Source: Tetradesmus obliquus (lineage: Eukaryota; Chlorophyta; Chlorophyceae; Sphaeropleales; Scenedesmaceae). Taken from it: a stretch of DNA of 64,000 nt. The DNA lies in the NCBI GenBank assembly GCA_030272155.1, contig CP126196.1:558001-622000 (forward strand). The letters are read 5' to 3'. This document shows, piece by piece, positions 31,443-42,807 of the stretch. The first letter of the stretch is position 1. Every line of letters begins with the position of its first letter. Under the pieces are notes generated by a model. It saw nothing but the letters and a program-made list of their open reading frames with translations. It ran no database searches and was not told the origin of the DNA. The position numbers were made by a program, and so were the translations under genes.

Positions 31443-33570
31443 GCTGCTGCCCTGTGACTAGGATCAAGGGGCCAACCACTACAGCTGCTGCTTCAGCTGC
31501 AGCTTTGCCCTGCCTCCTGCTGCAGCAGCCCTGCAGATGGATCAGGCTATACAATTACAGCTGATGCGTATCCCTTCCAACACGCAACAGTTGGTAAGCA
31601 ACTGAAAGCTGAACACAGAACTAGCGTAGCTTCAAGTTCCCTCAGCGTGTCTCCGTCTACTGTGCGCAAGCAGCAATCCTGTGCAGCAGACGTGGCTCAA
31701 GCTATACGTGTTTGATGAGCGTGGATAGGCTAGAGCAGGCGATCACGCTCTAGGTGCACTGTAAAGCCCTTGTCCTGCCTCTCGTTATACGTGGTCCGTG
31801 CAACTGATTCAGATGTGCGGTTGTGGCACGAAGGAGATCTTCAAACGTCTCAACTCTACAATTGACTCAAATCATATTGCACGCTGCCAGCAGCAGCTAC
31901 GCCGTCCCTGCTCGGCACCACTGCTGCTGCAGCAGTACACTGAAAGCACAAGCAACGCTTTGCTTTTTGTTCCGACCTCGACTACAATCACTGGCATAAG
32001 CAATTGCAAACTTCAACCGCTGCTAGCCACACACGTGTTGCAGCAAGCCAAGTGTGCATCACAACACAGCTGCCGCAGCGTCAGCAGCTGGCGCAGCTGC
32101 TGGCACAGTCACAGACACTGTGCCCAGTGACAGTATGCACATCATCTTCCAACCCAACTGAACTTCCCAACTGAACTGCCAAATAAACTGTGCAGTTGAA
32201 GCTGTAACACAAGCAGGACAGTCACAGAAACAACACCATCCATGCAACCCGCAGCAACATTCACAGGCGGCGCTTATGCTGGCAGAGGCGAGCGAGGCGG
32301 TGTCTTGCGCGGTTGCCTGTCCGGGGTTTGGCCGCTGTCTGCAGAAGCTACCCTGAAAAACGTTTGTAGGATTTGATCGATATAAAATTAAATAGATGCT
32401 GCTTGAGCTGTCTGTGTCACACCGCCCTAACGCCTTGCTGAGCAGAGTACTTAACTAGTATGTCAAATGTCGAGTTACACAGCTAGCTCTTTTCTGACCA
32501 GCTCTACCAGAAGACAAGACAGCAGCACCATGGCAAGATGATCCCGGCCCCAGCGCGTCAATGCATGCCTGGCCTAGCAACCAGTTGCACAACACTGACC
32601 GCGATGGGGACAGCCTGTGCAAGTAAAACCCAGCTGGCCACTCCAACCCAGCCTGTCAACCCGAGTCACCCTCACAAATGGCATACAAAAAAGGCGACTC
32701 AATGCGCAACCTGCTCCACGCAACCGCTTGGCAGCATTGCACATGCAGGTACTGTTCTGTGCGCCAGTCAGAAAGGCCCAAAACCAGCACCCACACCACA
32801 GCAATCCTGTGCTTTTTGTGGTATCACTAGCTGGCCAACATCGGTGCCAGCCAACACTGCTGCCGCAATCGAGGGTGCGCTCCATACAAAGCTGTCGCAT
32901 CGAAGCAGTGCAGCTGGCCCACCTCGCGGCAGCAGCAGCAAATGCTGCAAAGCGCACGCCGGAACACCGTACAGGTCACACCGGCACTCAGACATCAAGC
33001 GTATCAGCCGGAAAATCGAGTCATGTGACATACAATGCACACAGCAGCACATGCAGCACCCCTATTTGTTCCCAGTGCACTGTGAGTGTGAGTGCCACAT
33101 GCATTGCTGCAGGTGGCACGGCACACGATTCATTGACACACGCGCTCAGCCCTGGACTCACACGCATAACACGCTACTACTACTCAGTAAACGCTGAAGG
33201 CTGTGCAATGGACGCTCGACACCACAAAACGCTGCGCATCATCAGAACGGTTTCTTCTCAACTACTTGTCTGCTTGTGAGGAACAAGCAGCACAGGCCTG
33301 CACCCATACTCAAAACCCTGCCACTCCAGTGCTACCACGCTCCATCTCCGGCCAATCCTGCAGTTGCTTGCCTCCAGCTGCTGCAGCATCAATCCTGCAG
33401 GGGCGCAGCTGCCGAGACTGCTTGGGACTGCTGCAGGCGCATCATCCTGCATTGCTCTGCTGCTCCGTGCGATACCAAGCCAGCATCACCGCTTGCTCAT
33501 AACCTCCAAGGTGAGCGCAACATCATGCATCACATGCACGTGCGGCCGCATCGATTAGACGTGCAGACGC
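31443..33570. other. Intergenic: RPN11 promoter and IF-3 3' region
   Basis: I find no supported gene. A 219-codon open frame at 32538-33197 (+) is Cys/His/Thr-rich without motifs. Minus-strand TGTAA (plus 32475-32479) is a possible distal poly(A) signal for the IF-3 gene. Confidence 0.5.
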
Positions 33571-36500
33571 CTACTTGAGTGGTGAGAGCGTCACGCTGAA
33601 GGTTGCTGGCCGCAGGCTGAGCGGCGCGTCCATCTTGGACACACTGGAAAGGTCCTCAATCAGCTTCTGCAGGGGCAGCAGCAGGGGCAAAGCCAGAACA
33701 GCAGCAGGAGCATCAGCAAGCTGGACACACGACAGCACAGAGCACCACATCGAGTTTTGTGCAAAGACAGGGGCAGCAGACTTATGCGGCAGAGCTGAAT
33801 CATAAACCTCCACACCATGGCACTGCCCAAGTTGCGACAGTGAAGCTGAATGTGTGACAAATCTCCGCACCCACCAGCATCATCTCCTTGACCTGGTCCT
33901 TGAAGCGCAGCCATGCAAAACCGGCATCTGAATCCTGGCAACTGATTGCCTAATGACCCAGCAAAACCCCGATCTTGTTACAATCTGGCCCCACCCCTCA
34001 CCAGCATCATCTCCCTGCCCTGGTCCTTGAAGCGCAGCCATGCCACGCTGCAACTGCTGAAAAAGTAGAACGCAAAAGGCCTGAAATACATCACCCCTCA
34101 CCAGCATCATCTCCTTGCCCTGGTCCTTGAAGCGCAGCTCGCGCCCGCTGAACTGCATTGTCAGCTTCACCTTGCTGCCCTTGGACAGGAACTTGCGCGC
34201 GCTCGCCACCTTCACCTCGTAGTCGTGCGCCTCGGTCACAGGCCGCAGCCGCACCTCCTTGGTCTCAGTGCTGCGACAAAAAGAGGTGACACGCAAGGCA
34301 GCCACAGGATGGGGTGAATGCATGTACTACAGGTGTCGCCTCAGCCACACGCCGCAGCCGCACCTCCTTGGTCTCAGTGCTGCAAGTTCAAATGACATGC
34401 AAGGCAGCGGCAGCAGCAGAAGAGGCGGATGAGTGCATGGACACAGTCTTGACAGTGCACTGTCGTCGTGGCGCCTCAGTCACAGGCCGCAGCCGCACCT
34501 CCTTGGTCTCAGTGCTGCAGGCACAAGTAGATATGCATGGCGGCAGCAGCAGACATGGATAAGTGTGTGCACCTCGTGATCGTGCGCCTCAGTCACGGGC
34601 CGCAGTCGCACCTCCTTGGTCTCAGTGCTGCAGGTTGAAAAGGTACAACAAGAAGCGGCAGCATGCGGTGATGAGTGTGTATACCCAGTGCCTGGCAGTG
34701 CACCGCAAGTCCAGAAGCCGCAGTCACAGGCGGGCTCAGACCTGTAACTGCCAAAGTTGACCAACCATGCTACAGCAGCCACATCAATATCAACCGCAGC
34801 GCACTCGCCCCTTGCTGCTCTTCTGCTTCTGCTTGGCGGCGCGCTCGATCTCAAACTTGTACTTGCCAAAGTTGACCAAACACGCTGCAGCAGCCACATC
34901 AACATGGAGAATGGCCCAGCTCACCCCTTGCTGCTCTTCTGCTTCTGCTTGGCGGCGCGCTCAATCTCGAACTTGTACTTGCCAAAGTTGACCAGCCGCA
35001 CCACAGGCGGGTCGCCGCCCTCGTTGATGAGCACCACATCCACGCCCTGCTGCTGCGCTAGCGCCCGCGCCTCGTCAGTGGCCATCACACCCAGCTCAGC
35101 CTTTGCCGCGTCCTGCACGCGTACTTGGGGTGCCCTGCAGAGGCAAAGATGCAGCAGGCAGTTAGTACATGTGATGAGAATTATGGCGGCCATGATGCGC
35201 AGCTCGGCCTTCATGGCATCTTGCACACGTACTTGGGGTGCCCTACACACGCAGGCATTCAGCAGGGGCAGGAGGCCGAAAAGTGCAAGTCATGAGCTTC
35301 CTCAGTGGCCATGACACCAAGCTCGGCCTTCAGGGCATCCTGCACGCGTACTTGAGGCGCCCTGCACGATGCAGCACAGCAACAGAAGCGAGCAGCGGGC
35401 GTTCAGTGAATAGTGGACGGCGACTGGCCATGACACCCAGCTCGACCTTCATGGCATCTTGCACGCACACCTGCGGGGCCATGGCATGCACTCAAACAGG
35501 CGTCGTCCGCCACGTCAGCACCTGCACCTGCACCAGCACCCCCCCCCCCTCACAACCAGAACAACCCTGAAGAAAATCCACTCACTTGATGCCCCTGTTT
35601 ACCAACACAAAAACGATGCCCCTGTTTACCATCACAAAAACAAGCAGCACATCCCCTTATCCCAATTGCACCGCCAATCAAGCATACACTACCATAACAA
35701 CAGCAGCCGCGCCCACTCACTGGATGTCCCTGTTGACCATCACAAACACCAGCAGCACGCCCCCACTGTCGCGATTGCACCAGCATCACAGTGTACAATA
35801 CCATAGCAGCAGCAGCAGCAGCAGCGCCCACTCACTCGATGTCCCTGTTGACCATGACGCGCTTGCCGTTGACGTACTTGGGGCTGGTGTCCTCAGGCAC
35901 CTCCACAAGCTCCTCATCAGGCAGCCACCTGGCGACAGCAGCAGTGTGACAGGTTTGACTCACGTTTGACCCAAATATGACTGGAAGTTTGACTTTATGT
36001 GACAGCTGCTGTAACACACTCAAATGTTTGGCTTCTGTTCCTGCATCGCTTGCTGGAAATTTGCTGTTATACTCTGGAAAGGCTCCAACTGCCTTGACAC
36101 CTTGCTGCACTGCTGAGTCCAGGTGCTGCCAGTCTTGCTGCTGCTGCATCCACCCGACTTGTACATTTCTGACACTCCGTCCCGACATGTTGGTGTCCTC
36201 ACTGCCCTGCTGCTGAGCAGGCAGTCTCCAGGTGCTGCAGCTGTGACGTGCTGCACCATTGCTGCTTGCAGCTGCTCCGCCGCTGTGCATATGTTCAGCT
36301 GCCCACCTGTCACTTCCCATGCCATAGCCAAAGCCCTCTAGGTCCTGCAAGCAGCAGCAGCAGCAGCAGCAGCAGCCACACAACCAAACATTAAGCATGT
36401 TAGCAGCCTTCTTGACAGCAGAGCTGAGGTGCACACTGTTCACCTTTGTATAGCTTACAGGGCCTGTCATGGTGTCGTGGAGCCAGACCCGCACAGCTTA

Positions 36501-37726
36501 CGCAGCCCACTGCGTCAGCACACACTCACATGAGGCTGGCACACATAGCTCGGCTATCACTGCTGCAGCGCAAATTCTGTGCTACTGCTGGTGCTGCCTC
36601 TGTTACAGATACCCATGCTTGGCCGCACAGGACGCAGGCACAACCTGAAGCAACACTCAGCATTCTCGGCTCAAGGTAAGCGATGCCTGGTCAGGCGTCC
36701 CGCCTCAAAAAAGCAGGCGCTGCAGCGCAACCCCCTTGATGTTTACACATCCCAGTATCAGCACGCTGCCAGCACCAGCACAGCAAGCTACTTCGCACCA
36801 CTGCAACTGCTCATCAGCACGCACCTGCAGCAGCAGGTCTGTTGTAGGGTCTGAGGAAAAGCCCTGGAAGCCGCCGTTATTCCTGTTGAAGTTGTTGTTA
36901 TTATTGTTGTTATAACGCCCCGGCCCGGTCCTGCTGGCCCAGCCGCCGCTCTGCTGACTCGGCGGCGGGCCCCAGTAGGGATCATTCAGAGGCGGGTAGC
37001 CGTTTGGCTGCACATAACCACCTCCACCACCACCGTTGTTGTTCCTGCGGTTTGTGCCTTTGCTTGGGGGCGCAAAGTTTGGCGTGGATACTTGGTATCC
37101 TGGGTCTGCTGTAGGCAGCGGCGGCAGGTAGCCACCTGCTTGCCCAGGGTTTCCTGCAGGGTTTGCGGTGTAAGGCTGGTCAACCCAGCCTGGCTGCTGC
37201 TGCGGTGTGTTAGGGCTTGCTGGTGGCAGCGCAGCTATCTCCTCTGGTGTAAGGTCAGGCAGCTTTGGCAAGTCTACCCAGCCAGGCTGCCGCTGCTGGT
37301 TGTTGCGCTTGTAGGCGCAGGGCACCTGCAGCATTGATGAGGCAGCATGCAGTGGAATGGCAGAGCAGTGGGTGATGCAGCTGTCCTGCAGGTGCTGGTG
37401 GTACGGGCTGCAGGACAAGCATGCTGCGGCGCAGATAGATTATGAATGGTTTCATGAAAGCCCATGCACGAGCAGAAGCAGCCAGCATGGCCGGGCATGC
37501 ATACGATTGGTCGCGGATGTGCTGGTGTGCTGCTCTGCTGCAGCTGACTACAAGAGCTCCTGAGTAGCTGCTTGCCTCTTCAAAAGGCATCCATGCGCAT
37601 GTTCGAAACTACTAAAGCTTGATAGCATGCCTAGCGTGTTCAACTCACCAGGCTGCTGCTGCGACAGTGTGCGCCACATGTGCTAGCCCCCCTCAGCCCG
37701 TTGCGAGCTGCCAGCGCCTGAGACAT
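33571..37726 (-). CDS. infC: Organelle-type translation initiation factor IF-3, 7 exons
   Basis: Bacterial-type IF-3 binds the small ribosomal subunit and proofreads start-codon selection. A nuclear copy in an alga should serve plastid or mitochondrial ribosomes. Exons 37726-37649, 37325-36825, 36344-36307, 35928-35836, 35134-34925, 34270-34102 and 33666-33571 give 394 residues. The N-terminus (MSQALAARNGLRG...) is Arg/Ser/Ala-rich and acid-poor like a transit peptide. A Pro/Asn/Gly-rich linker with a seven-Asn run follows (to about residue 193). IF3-N (~226-306) shows VMVNRDIE, INEGGDPPVVRLVNFGKYKF and an Ala/Lys/Gln linker. IF3-C (~307-394) shows TKEVRLRP, HDYEVKVASARKFL, GSKVKLTMQF and KLIEDL. 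Nearly every IF-3 domain exon is flanked by tandem copies of its own edges. Confidence 0.93.
33870..34140 (-). repeat. Three copies of the exon 6 donor edge in the IF-3 gene
   Basis: The real edge is at about 34095-34140. Copies at 33998-34045 and 33870-33915 share CACCAGCATCATCTCC and CTGGTCCTTGAAGCGCAG. The donor GT is retained in all three. Confidence 0.9.
34225..34635 (-). repeat. Four tandem copies of the exon 6 acceptor edge in the IF-3 gene
   Basis: The real edge is at 34225-34280. Copies lie at about 34333-34384, 34468-34519 and 34575-34632. All share the plus-strand core GCCGCACCTCCTTGGTCTCA or a one-base variant, followed by GTGCTGC (the acceptor region on minus). Confidence 0.9.
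34740..35000 (-). repeat. Copies of the exon 5 donor edge in the IF-3 gene
   Basis: The real exon 5 end (34922-35000) is repeated at about 34805-34880 with only a few differences, and partly again at 34741-34790. Each copy carries the stretch encoding NFGKYKFEIERAAKQKQK or part of it. Confidence 0.85.
35070..35490 (-). repeat. Four tandem copies of the exon 5 acceptor edge in the IF-3 gene
   Basis: The real acceptor edge is at 35071-35140. Copies lie at about 35178-35260, 35290-35368 and 35420-35490, roughly 115 bases apart. Minus-strand translations of the copies are APQVRVQDAMKAEL, APQVRVQDALKAEL and a more diverged one ending DAMKVEL, against APQVRVQDAAKAEL in the real exon. Confidence 0.85.
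35580..35875 (-). repeat. Array of exon 4 donor-edge copies in the IF-3 gene
   Basis: The real exon 4 end (CACTCACTCGATGTCCCTGT on plus, about 35829-35875) has a close copy at about 35711-35760. Two shorter degenerate copies lie at 35581-35650. The donor GT is kept in the close copy. Confidence 0.75.
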
Positions 37727-38035
37727 CAGGACGTAACGACGAGCAGATGTGCAGGTAGCTTGCACACAATGAGCACTTCGCAGCTGTTGTCTGAGGTGCG
37801 ACACCGGTGACCCTGATGCAAGCACAGTAATTACGCTAAGATCTCACAACACGTGCACGAGAACATGCCTCTAAGCATGCCTGGGACTCCAGCCTGCACT
37901 TCTACCACCCGTTCGCATTCTGACAGGTGAGCGTTTTGAGCCAACAGGCCCTTCAAGACGCAACTAGATATCTCATTGGCCGTGCTTAAGTTGTTTGTGC
38001 TAGATTTTGCAGCTGAATTGCGAGTACACGTCGTC
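37727..38035. promoter_or_regulatory. Short divergent promoter region between IF-3 (-) and the pore-like gene (+)
   Basis: The two start codons face away from each other and are 309 bases apart, so both promoters and 5' UTRs must share this DNA. No canonical motif is obvious. Confidence 0.45.
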
Positions 38036-38849
38036 ATGGCTGAGAAGGTGTCAAACAAGAGCGTGTATGACCTGCAGAGAAAGGAGTTGAAGAACAGAAC
38101 AGAAGTCAAGTTTGACACTGGACTCAAGGTATTGCTCAGCAGCGAGCTAGGGAGCACCAGCCCCTGCAGCGGCCTACAGCAGCAGCAGTAGCAACAGCAG
38201 TGGGTAACCTGGTGGTCTGTCTGGCAATTGCTGTGCAGGTTGGATGCAACTTCAGCGACCAGTCAAACCTAGTCAGCGTAGACGCTGAAAGGGGCGCCTA
38301 CAAGTTTGGCTATGACTTCCAGAAAGAGGTGAGCAGCAGGCCAGGCCGGCGGCAGTACAACCAACCAGTGGCATATCACGACAGCCTTGGGTTGGCCCAT
38401 TCCAATTCAGAGCCTATGCCTGGCGAGTGCAGGTGCACCAGCACAGTTTGAAATGTTTGAGCAGCACATTCTCTGGATCAGTCAGCTTCTCAATGTGACG
38501 AGGATGCAAGAAATGCACTTGCAGATGCCAGTGGCACCAGCAACTCCAGATGCTGGCATGCATGTACATATATGCTTGCCCAGTCGTGCCGGCCCTGCCG
38601 GCAGCAGCTGCCTGACTCAGCTGTCACCAGCAGTGCTCATCATGCAACCTGAGGCTGACCTTGTACAACATGTGTGTGAAACACGTGTGTGCTTGCTGCG
38701 TGCTGCGTGCTGCGTGCTGCAGGACGCGGTGTTCCAGTACACGCGCAAGAACAGCGCAGGCACATTCAAGTTCAGGCAGGTGGTGCCCAACATGCACTGG
38801 GAGGTGGTGCCCAGCCCGGTGGTGGAGGTAAGCCGGCAGCGGCGGCAGC

Positions 38850-38883
<34 letters not shown>

Positions 38884-40821
38884 GCAGATGATATAGCTTC
38901 AGCAGCATGTCTTTAGATGCCAGCAACTGTGGCGGTAGCACCACTGTGCTGAAGGGGCACCCTGGCTGCAGCTGTCGGCAGGCCTTACTGCTTACCATGC
39001 AACACCGTGTCACGTGTCACTTGGCTGTGCCACTTGTCACTTGCAGCTGAGCACGAAGCTGCTGGACAGTGGCAAGCTGAAGGACTCACTCAAGCTGGTG
39101 TATGACTTCCACCACAGGTTTGGTGAGTGGCAATTATGTGCAACTGCCTGGGCAGCTGCTGGGACAGCGTGCTGATTGTACATGGTAGCAACAGCCTGAG
39201 CAGCTGCTGTTTGCCTGTGTTGCGCTTCTTTGATGATGAACATGCAGCATGCTTGCGATCAGTTGTTGAGCATCATGATGATTCAGGACAGCCGTATGAG
39301 TTTGAGACCAGAGCTGCTGGCAGCACACTAACTGCTCCTATGTTACATCACTTATGTGACAGTCATTCATGTCGCAGCAGTCAGTGCCGCTCCTCCACGC
39401 TCACTAGGCTCCTGCATGCACAACAGCACACAGCTTGCACAAGCAGCCGTGTTTGCACATTACAACAACAGTGTCATGGCCTTGAACTGCTTCATTGCTC
39501 AACTGCTGCACTGCTCAACTCTGCCGCACCTGCTGCAGCCTACTACACCGAGACACTCAAGTACAACAAGCAGTTCAAGGTGCGCGTGGCGGGCGACAGC
39601 AAGAGCACCGACACCGCGCTGTGCGTGGGCTACAAGCCAGACAAGCGGTAAGTGGGCGGTGGGCTGGCGGCGTGATCTATGTATGGTACTGTGGTGGGCT
39701 GGCGGGCTGATACTATGGTGCGCTAGTGGGCTGTGCATGGGCTGTGCGTGGGCTACAAGCCAGACAAGCGGTGAGCCAGCATTTGGCCAACCTGGCAATG
39801 CTGTTTGACATGCTTGGTGCTGTGGTGGGCTGCTGGGCTGTGCACGGGCTGTGCGTAGGCTACAAGCCAGACAAGCGGTGAGTGGGCGGTGGGCTGGCGG
39901 GGTGCTGCTGTGTATGAACTGGTGGGCTGGCACTGTAGTGGGCTGGTGGGCTGTGCGTGGGCTACAAGCCAGACAAGCGGTGAGCGGCCAATGGGCTGGT
40001 GGGGTGGCGGCTAGTGGGCTATGCATGGGCGTGCATAGGGTTGCGTTGGTTGCATGAAATGTGTGCACGGCAACTCCGGAGTGGGCTGGTTGTGTTGCGT
40101 CACCAACAGTCTCCCAGCGGCCCTTGTAGTTGACTGGACGCGCATGCCTACAGCCACAATGTTCATACTAGCAGCTGCTGACGATGAAGAACATTACACA
40201 TATAGTCACGATAGTCATACTAGCAGCAGCTGATGATGAAGAAGATTGGACGGAACGTGCTGCACTGCCACTGTGCAGGTGGGTGAAGAGCGTGAAGCTG
40301 GTGCAGACCGCCGCCACCAGGCCGCTGCATGGAACCTTTCACAGCACTGCCCACGCCCTCACACTTACTGCCTGCTACCTTGCCCTGCAGGTGGGTGAAG
40401 AGTGTGAAGCTGGTGCAGACTGCCGCCACTGGGCCGCTGCTGAGCTACAAGCTGAAGCCGGCTGAGGGCTGGAAACTGGCCACTGAGGCCAGCCTGCGCA
40501 GCAGGACGCTGGCGGGCAGCATAACATTCAAGGCGCTCAAGGGAGAGTGAGTGTGCTCAGGCTGCTGCTGCTGCTGGGTGCTGGGTGTTTGCAAATGCTT
40601 GCTAGGGTTGTGATGTTTTGAAATTGATGCAGCAGGACGCTGGCGGGCAGCATGACCTTCAAGGCACTCAAGGGAGAGTGAGTGACAAAGGGGGCTGCTG
40701 CTGCCTGGTGCTGGGTGTTTGTGATTGCTTGCTAGGGTTGTGGTGTTCTGGTATTGCTGCAGCAGGACGCTGGCGGGCAGCGTGACCTTCAAGGCGCTCA
40801 AGGGAGAGTGAGTGTGCTCAA

Positions 40822-40855
<34 letters not shown>

Positions 40856-41431
40856 AGTGCTCGCAAGTCTTTTGGGGGAACTTGCTGGGTAGCGGGGTTT
40901 GCTGCTGTTTGTATGTGTGTTGGCCCCAGCTTTTCAAGATGGCCCCCTTTTGAACAGCATGCTGTTTGTATGACTGCAACGCACAATGTAGTGTCTCCTA
41001 AAACGCAGGAAAGCGTTTCAAAGCTACAAGCCATGCATCGTTGCGTCGACACACCGACATGACGGCGTTGACGCTGCTGATCACACTTTGCTGCTTGGCA
41101 TCATTGCTGTGCCCATGTTGCCGTGCCGAGCTGGTGCTGGACGCAGTGGTGCTGCTCTGACGCTGCTGATCGCAATCATTGCTGTTTTGTGTCGCCAGGC
41201 TGTGTTTGCTGCAGTGCCGAGCTGGTGCTGGATGCAGCTGTGCTACTCTGACGCTGCTTATCGCACTGTCACTGCTTCAATGTATCTTAAAACCGCTGCT
41301 GTGTGTTGCCACTCTGTGTTTGCCGCAGCGCCGAGCTGGTGCTGGATGCAGCGGTGCCGCTGCCAGGCAACAGCAGCGGCAAGGTCAAGCTGCTGCGCAA
41401 GGCAGGCGTCAAGGTGGACTTCAAGTTCTGA
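38036..41431 (+). CDS. Beta-strand-rich, outer-envelope pore-like protein (OEP24-type candidate), 7 exons
   Basis: Exons 38036-38128, 38239-38328, 38723-38827, 39047-39122, 39539-39647, 40391-40546 and 41329-41431 join in phase to 243 residues with no low-complexity insert. The chain is a succession of short amphipathic strands with alternating hydrophobic and polar residues: TEVKFDTGLKVGCNF, GAYKFGYDF, GTFKFRQVV, SLKLVYDFHHRF, KQFKVRVAGDS, AELVLDAAV, GVKVDFKF at the C-terminus. It lacks a signal peptide and TM helices, and the mature end is aromatic. This fits a beta-barrel of the plastid outer envelope or mitochondrion, and the size is close to OEP24. I see no diagnostic motif, so the family is inferred from fold pattern only. 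Four exon-edge repeat arrays sit in introns 5 and 6 and nearby. Confidence 0.6.
39628..39990 (+). repeat. Four copies of the exon 5 donor edge (pore-like gene)
   Basis: The end of exon 5, encoding GYKPDKR plus its donor, occurs at 39628-39660 (real) and again at about 39740-39778, 39845-39900 and 39948-39990. Copies read ACAAGCCAGACAAGCGGTGA, keeping GTGAG donors. The real donor is GTAAGT. Confidence 0.95.
40270..40440 (+). repeat. Two copies of the exon 6 acceptor edge (pore-like gene)
   Basis: CAGGTGGGTGAAGAG..GTGAAGCTGGTGCAGAC occurs at about 40276-40325 and again at the real exon start 40388-40440. Both keep the AG and the encoded WVKSVKLVQTAAT. Confidence 0.9.
40499..40816 (+). repeat. 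Three copies of the exon 6 donor edge (pore-like gene)
   Basis: The real edge is at 40499-40556. Copies at 40628-40686 and 40758-40816 share GCAGGACGCTGGCGGGCAGC, TTCAAGG and the GGGAGAGTGAGTG donor almost exactly, 128-130 bases apart. Confidence 0.95.
41100..41365 (+). repeat. Three copies of the exon 7 acceptor edge (pore-like gene)
   Basis: GCCGAGCTGGTGCTGGA occurs at about 41122, 41217 and 41331 (real). The second and third are preceded by TTTGC-GCAG acceptor sequence, while the first has lost it. The first two copies are followed by a shared CTCTGACGCTGCT. Confidence 0.9.
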
Positions 41432-42807
41432 GTCAGCAGCAGCAGGGCTGGTATGCAGGGCGGATGGTTTACACAGCAGCGGCAGCAGCAGCAGCAGGGG
41501 TTACAGTAGCAGCAGGAGGTATAGCAGCTGCCTGCTGCCCTTCAGAGGGAGCTGCAGCAACAGGCAGTTTTGGAGTTGAGTTAAGACGCAACGGCAGAGC
41601 GCAGGCGGCTCAGTAGTTTGCTTGCGCAAACTGCGATAACAGTGGCAGGGTTGTGGCTGATTGCGGCAGTAAGTGAGGCGTTGGTAAGGAGAAGGCAGTT
41701 GCTGGTTGCTGTGCGCAGAGTTTAGCCTCTGTGCGTTTGCTCTGCTGCCAACAACAGTGGTGTGTTCCATGTTTAGAAGGACCGTGCTGCTGAGTGCTTC
41801 ACGTTGCAAACCGCTTGTCAGTTGTGCATGTGCTAGTGAATGGGCTGTGGGACCCGCCTTGCATGTATGCAGGGCCGTGCCTTTTCAGCGAAATATACAC
41901 TGCGCAGTGGCATCTGAACTGATACTTGTATCATGCAATTCATGCACTCTGTCTGCCATTGCGGCTGCCAGCCTTGGCATGACTAGCTATGTGTGTACAG
42001 TGTATAAGGCTTGCTACAGGTTGCAGGTGTTGCGACATATATTGACTGTCTCATTCCTCGCCGAGCTTACAGCAGTTATCATCTATGCTCAGTGCGTGGC
42101 ATGCAAATATGCATGCCTTTTGCGCCTTGTCCCAGGTGTGTGGCGTGCTGTTGGTGCATTGTTCACAGAGACTGTACATGTGATACCACGTGTGCCTGCA
42201 TTTCAACAGCGCTTCTGTTTGTATACCTTACTGTAATGATGTATGACCTGCATGCACATTATAGCCAAGCCTTGAGGCGCTTGCTCTAGTTCAGCAATTG
42301 CTTGTTGAAACGCTCCTGGCGCACCAATCGAAAACTGCTACATTGGATCCCAGACCTTCAAGTTATACAAATGTCCATGGACGACGACGAAGCTGGTGTA
42401 TGGTATGTGTAATGCCTCCTCGAAGTCAACCCTGCTGCTGCCCGGTGCGGGTGGCCTGCCGGTCAAACGCACCGAAACGAATGCCGCAACTTCCTCTGAC
42501 GTTTCTCAACGCAAAATCTTCAACTTACAATTTCAGAAGCGCGTATAGGCGGAAATGTGTGCGAGTGCCCCTCTTGACCGTCTAGCTAGGTCTTGTGGTT
42601 CAGCGCCCTGCAGTGCAGTCTGGGTGTCCCCACTGGGCACTGCGCCAGTGGGCCTAGTACTAGCACTGCTCACACTGAGCCGGCACTTTCATTACTCAAG
42701 ACCTTCACCCCTTCGCCATCCTCAGGTGTTAAACAGGCTCTGTTTAAACGTCATTAGAGAGTCAAACATCCCCAATTCCCGTCAGCAGTAGCAGAGGTGC
42801 AGCAACG
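41432..42807. other. 3' region of the pore-like gene and promoter of the RING gene
   Basis: TGTAA occurs at 42232-42236 and 42408-42412 and may end the upstream transcript. No open frame carries motifs. Confidence 0.45.

Noticed and set aside
32538..33197. 219-codon open frame on the plus strand
   Set aside because: Cys/His/Thr-rich composition with no motif, lying in the 3' region of the IF-3 gene. It is best explained by lack of stop codons in CAG/TGC-rich DNA.
42298..42585. 95-codon plus-strand frame before the RING gene
   Set aside because: No motif and no ATG context advantage; it fits the promoter/5' UTR of the RING gene.
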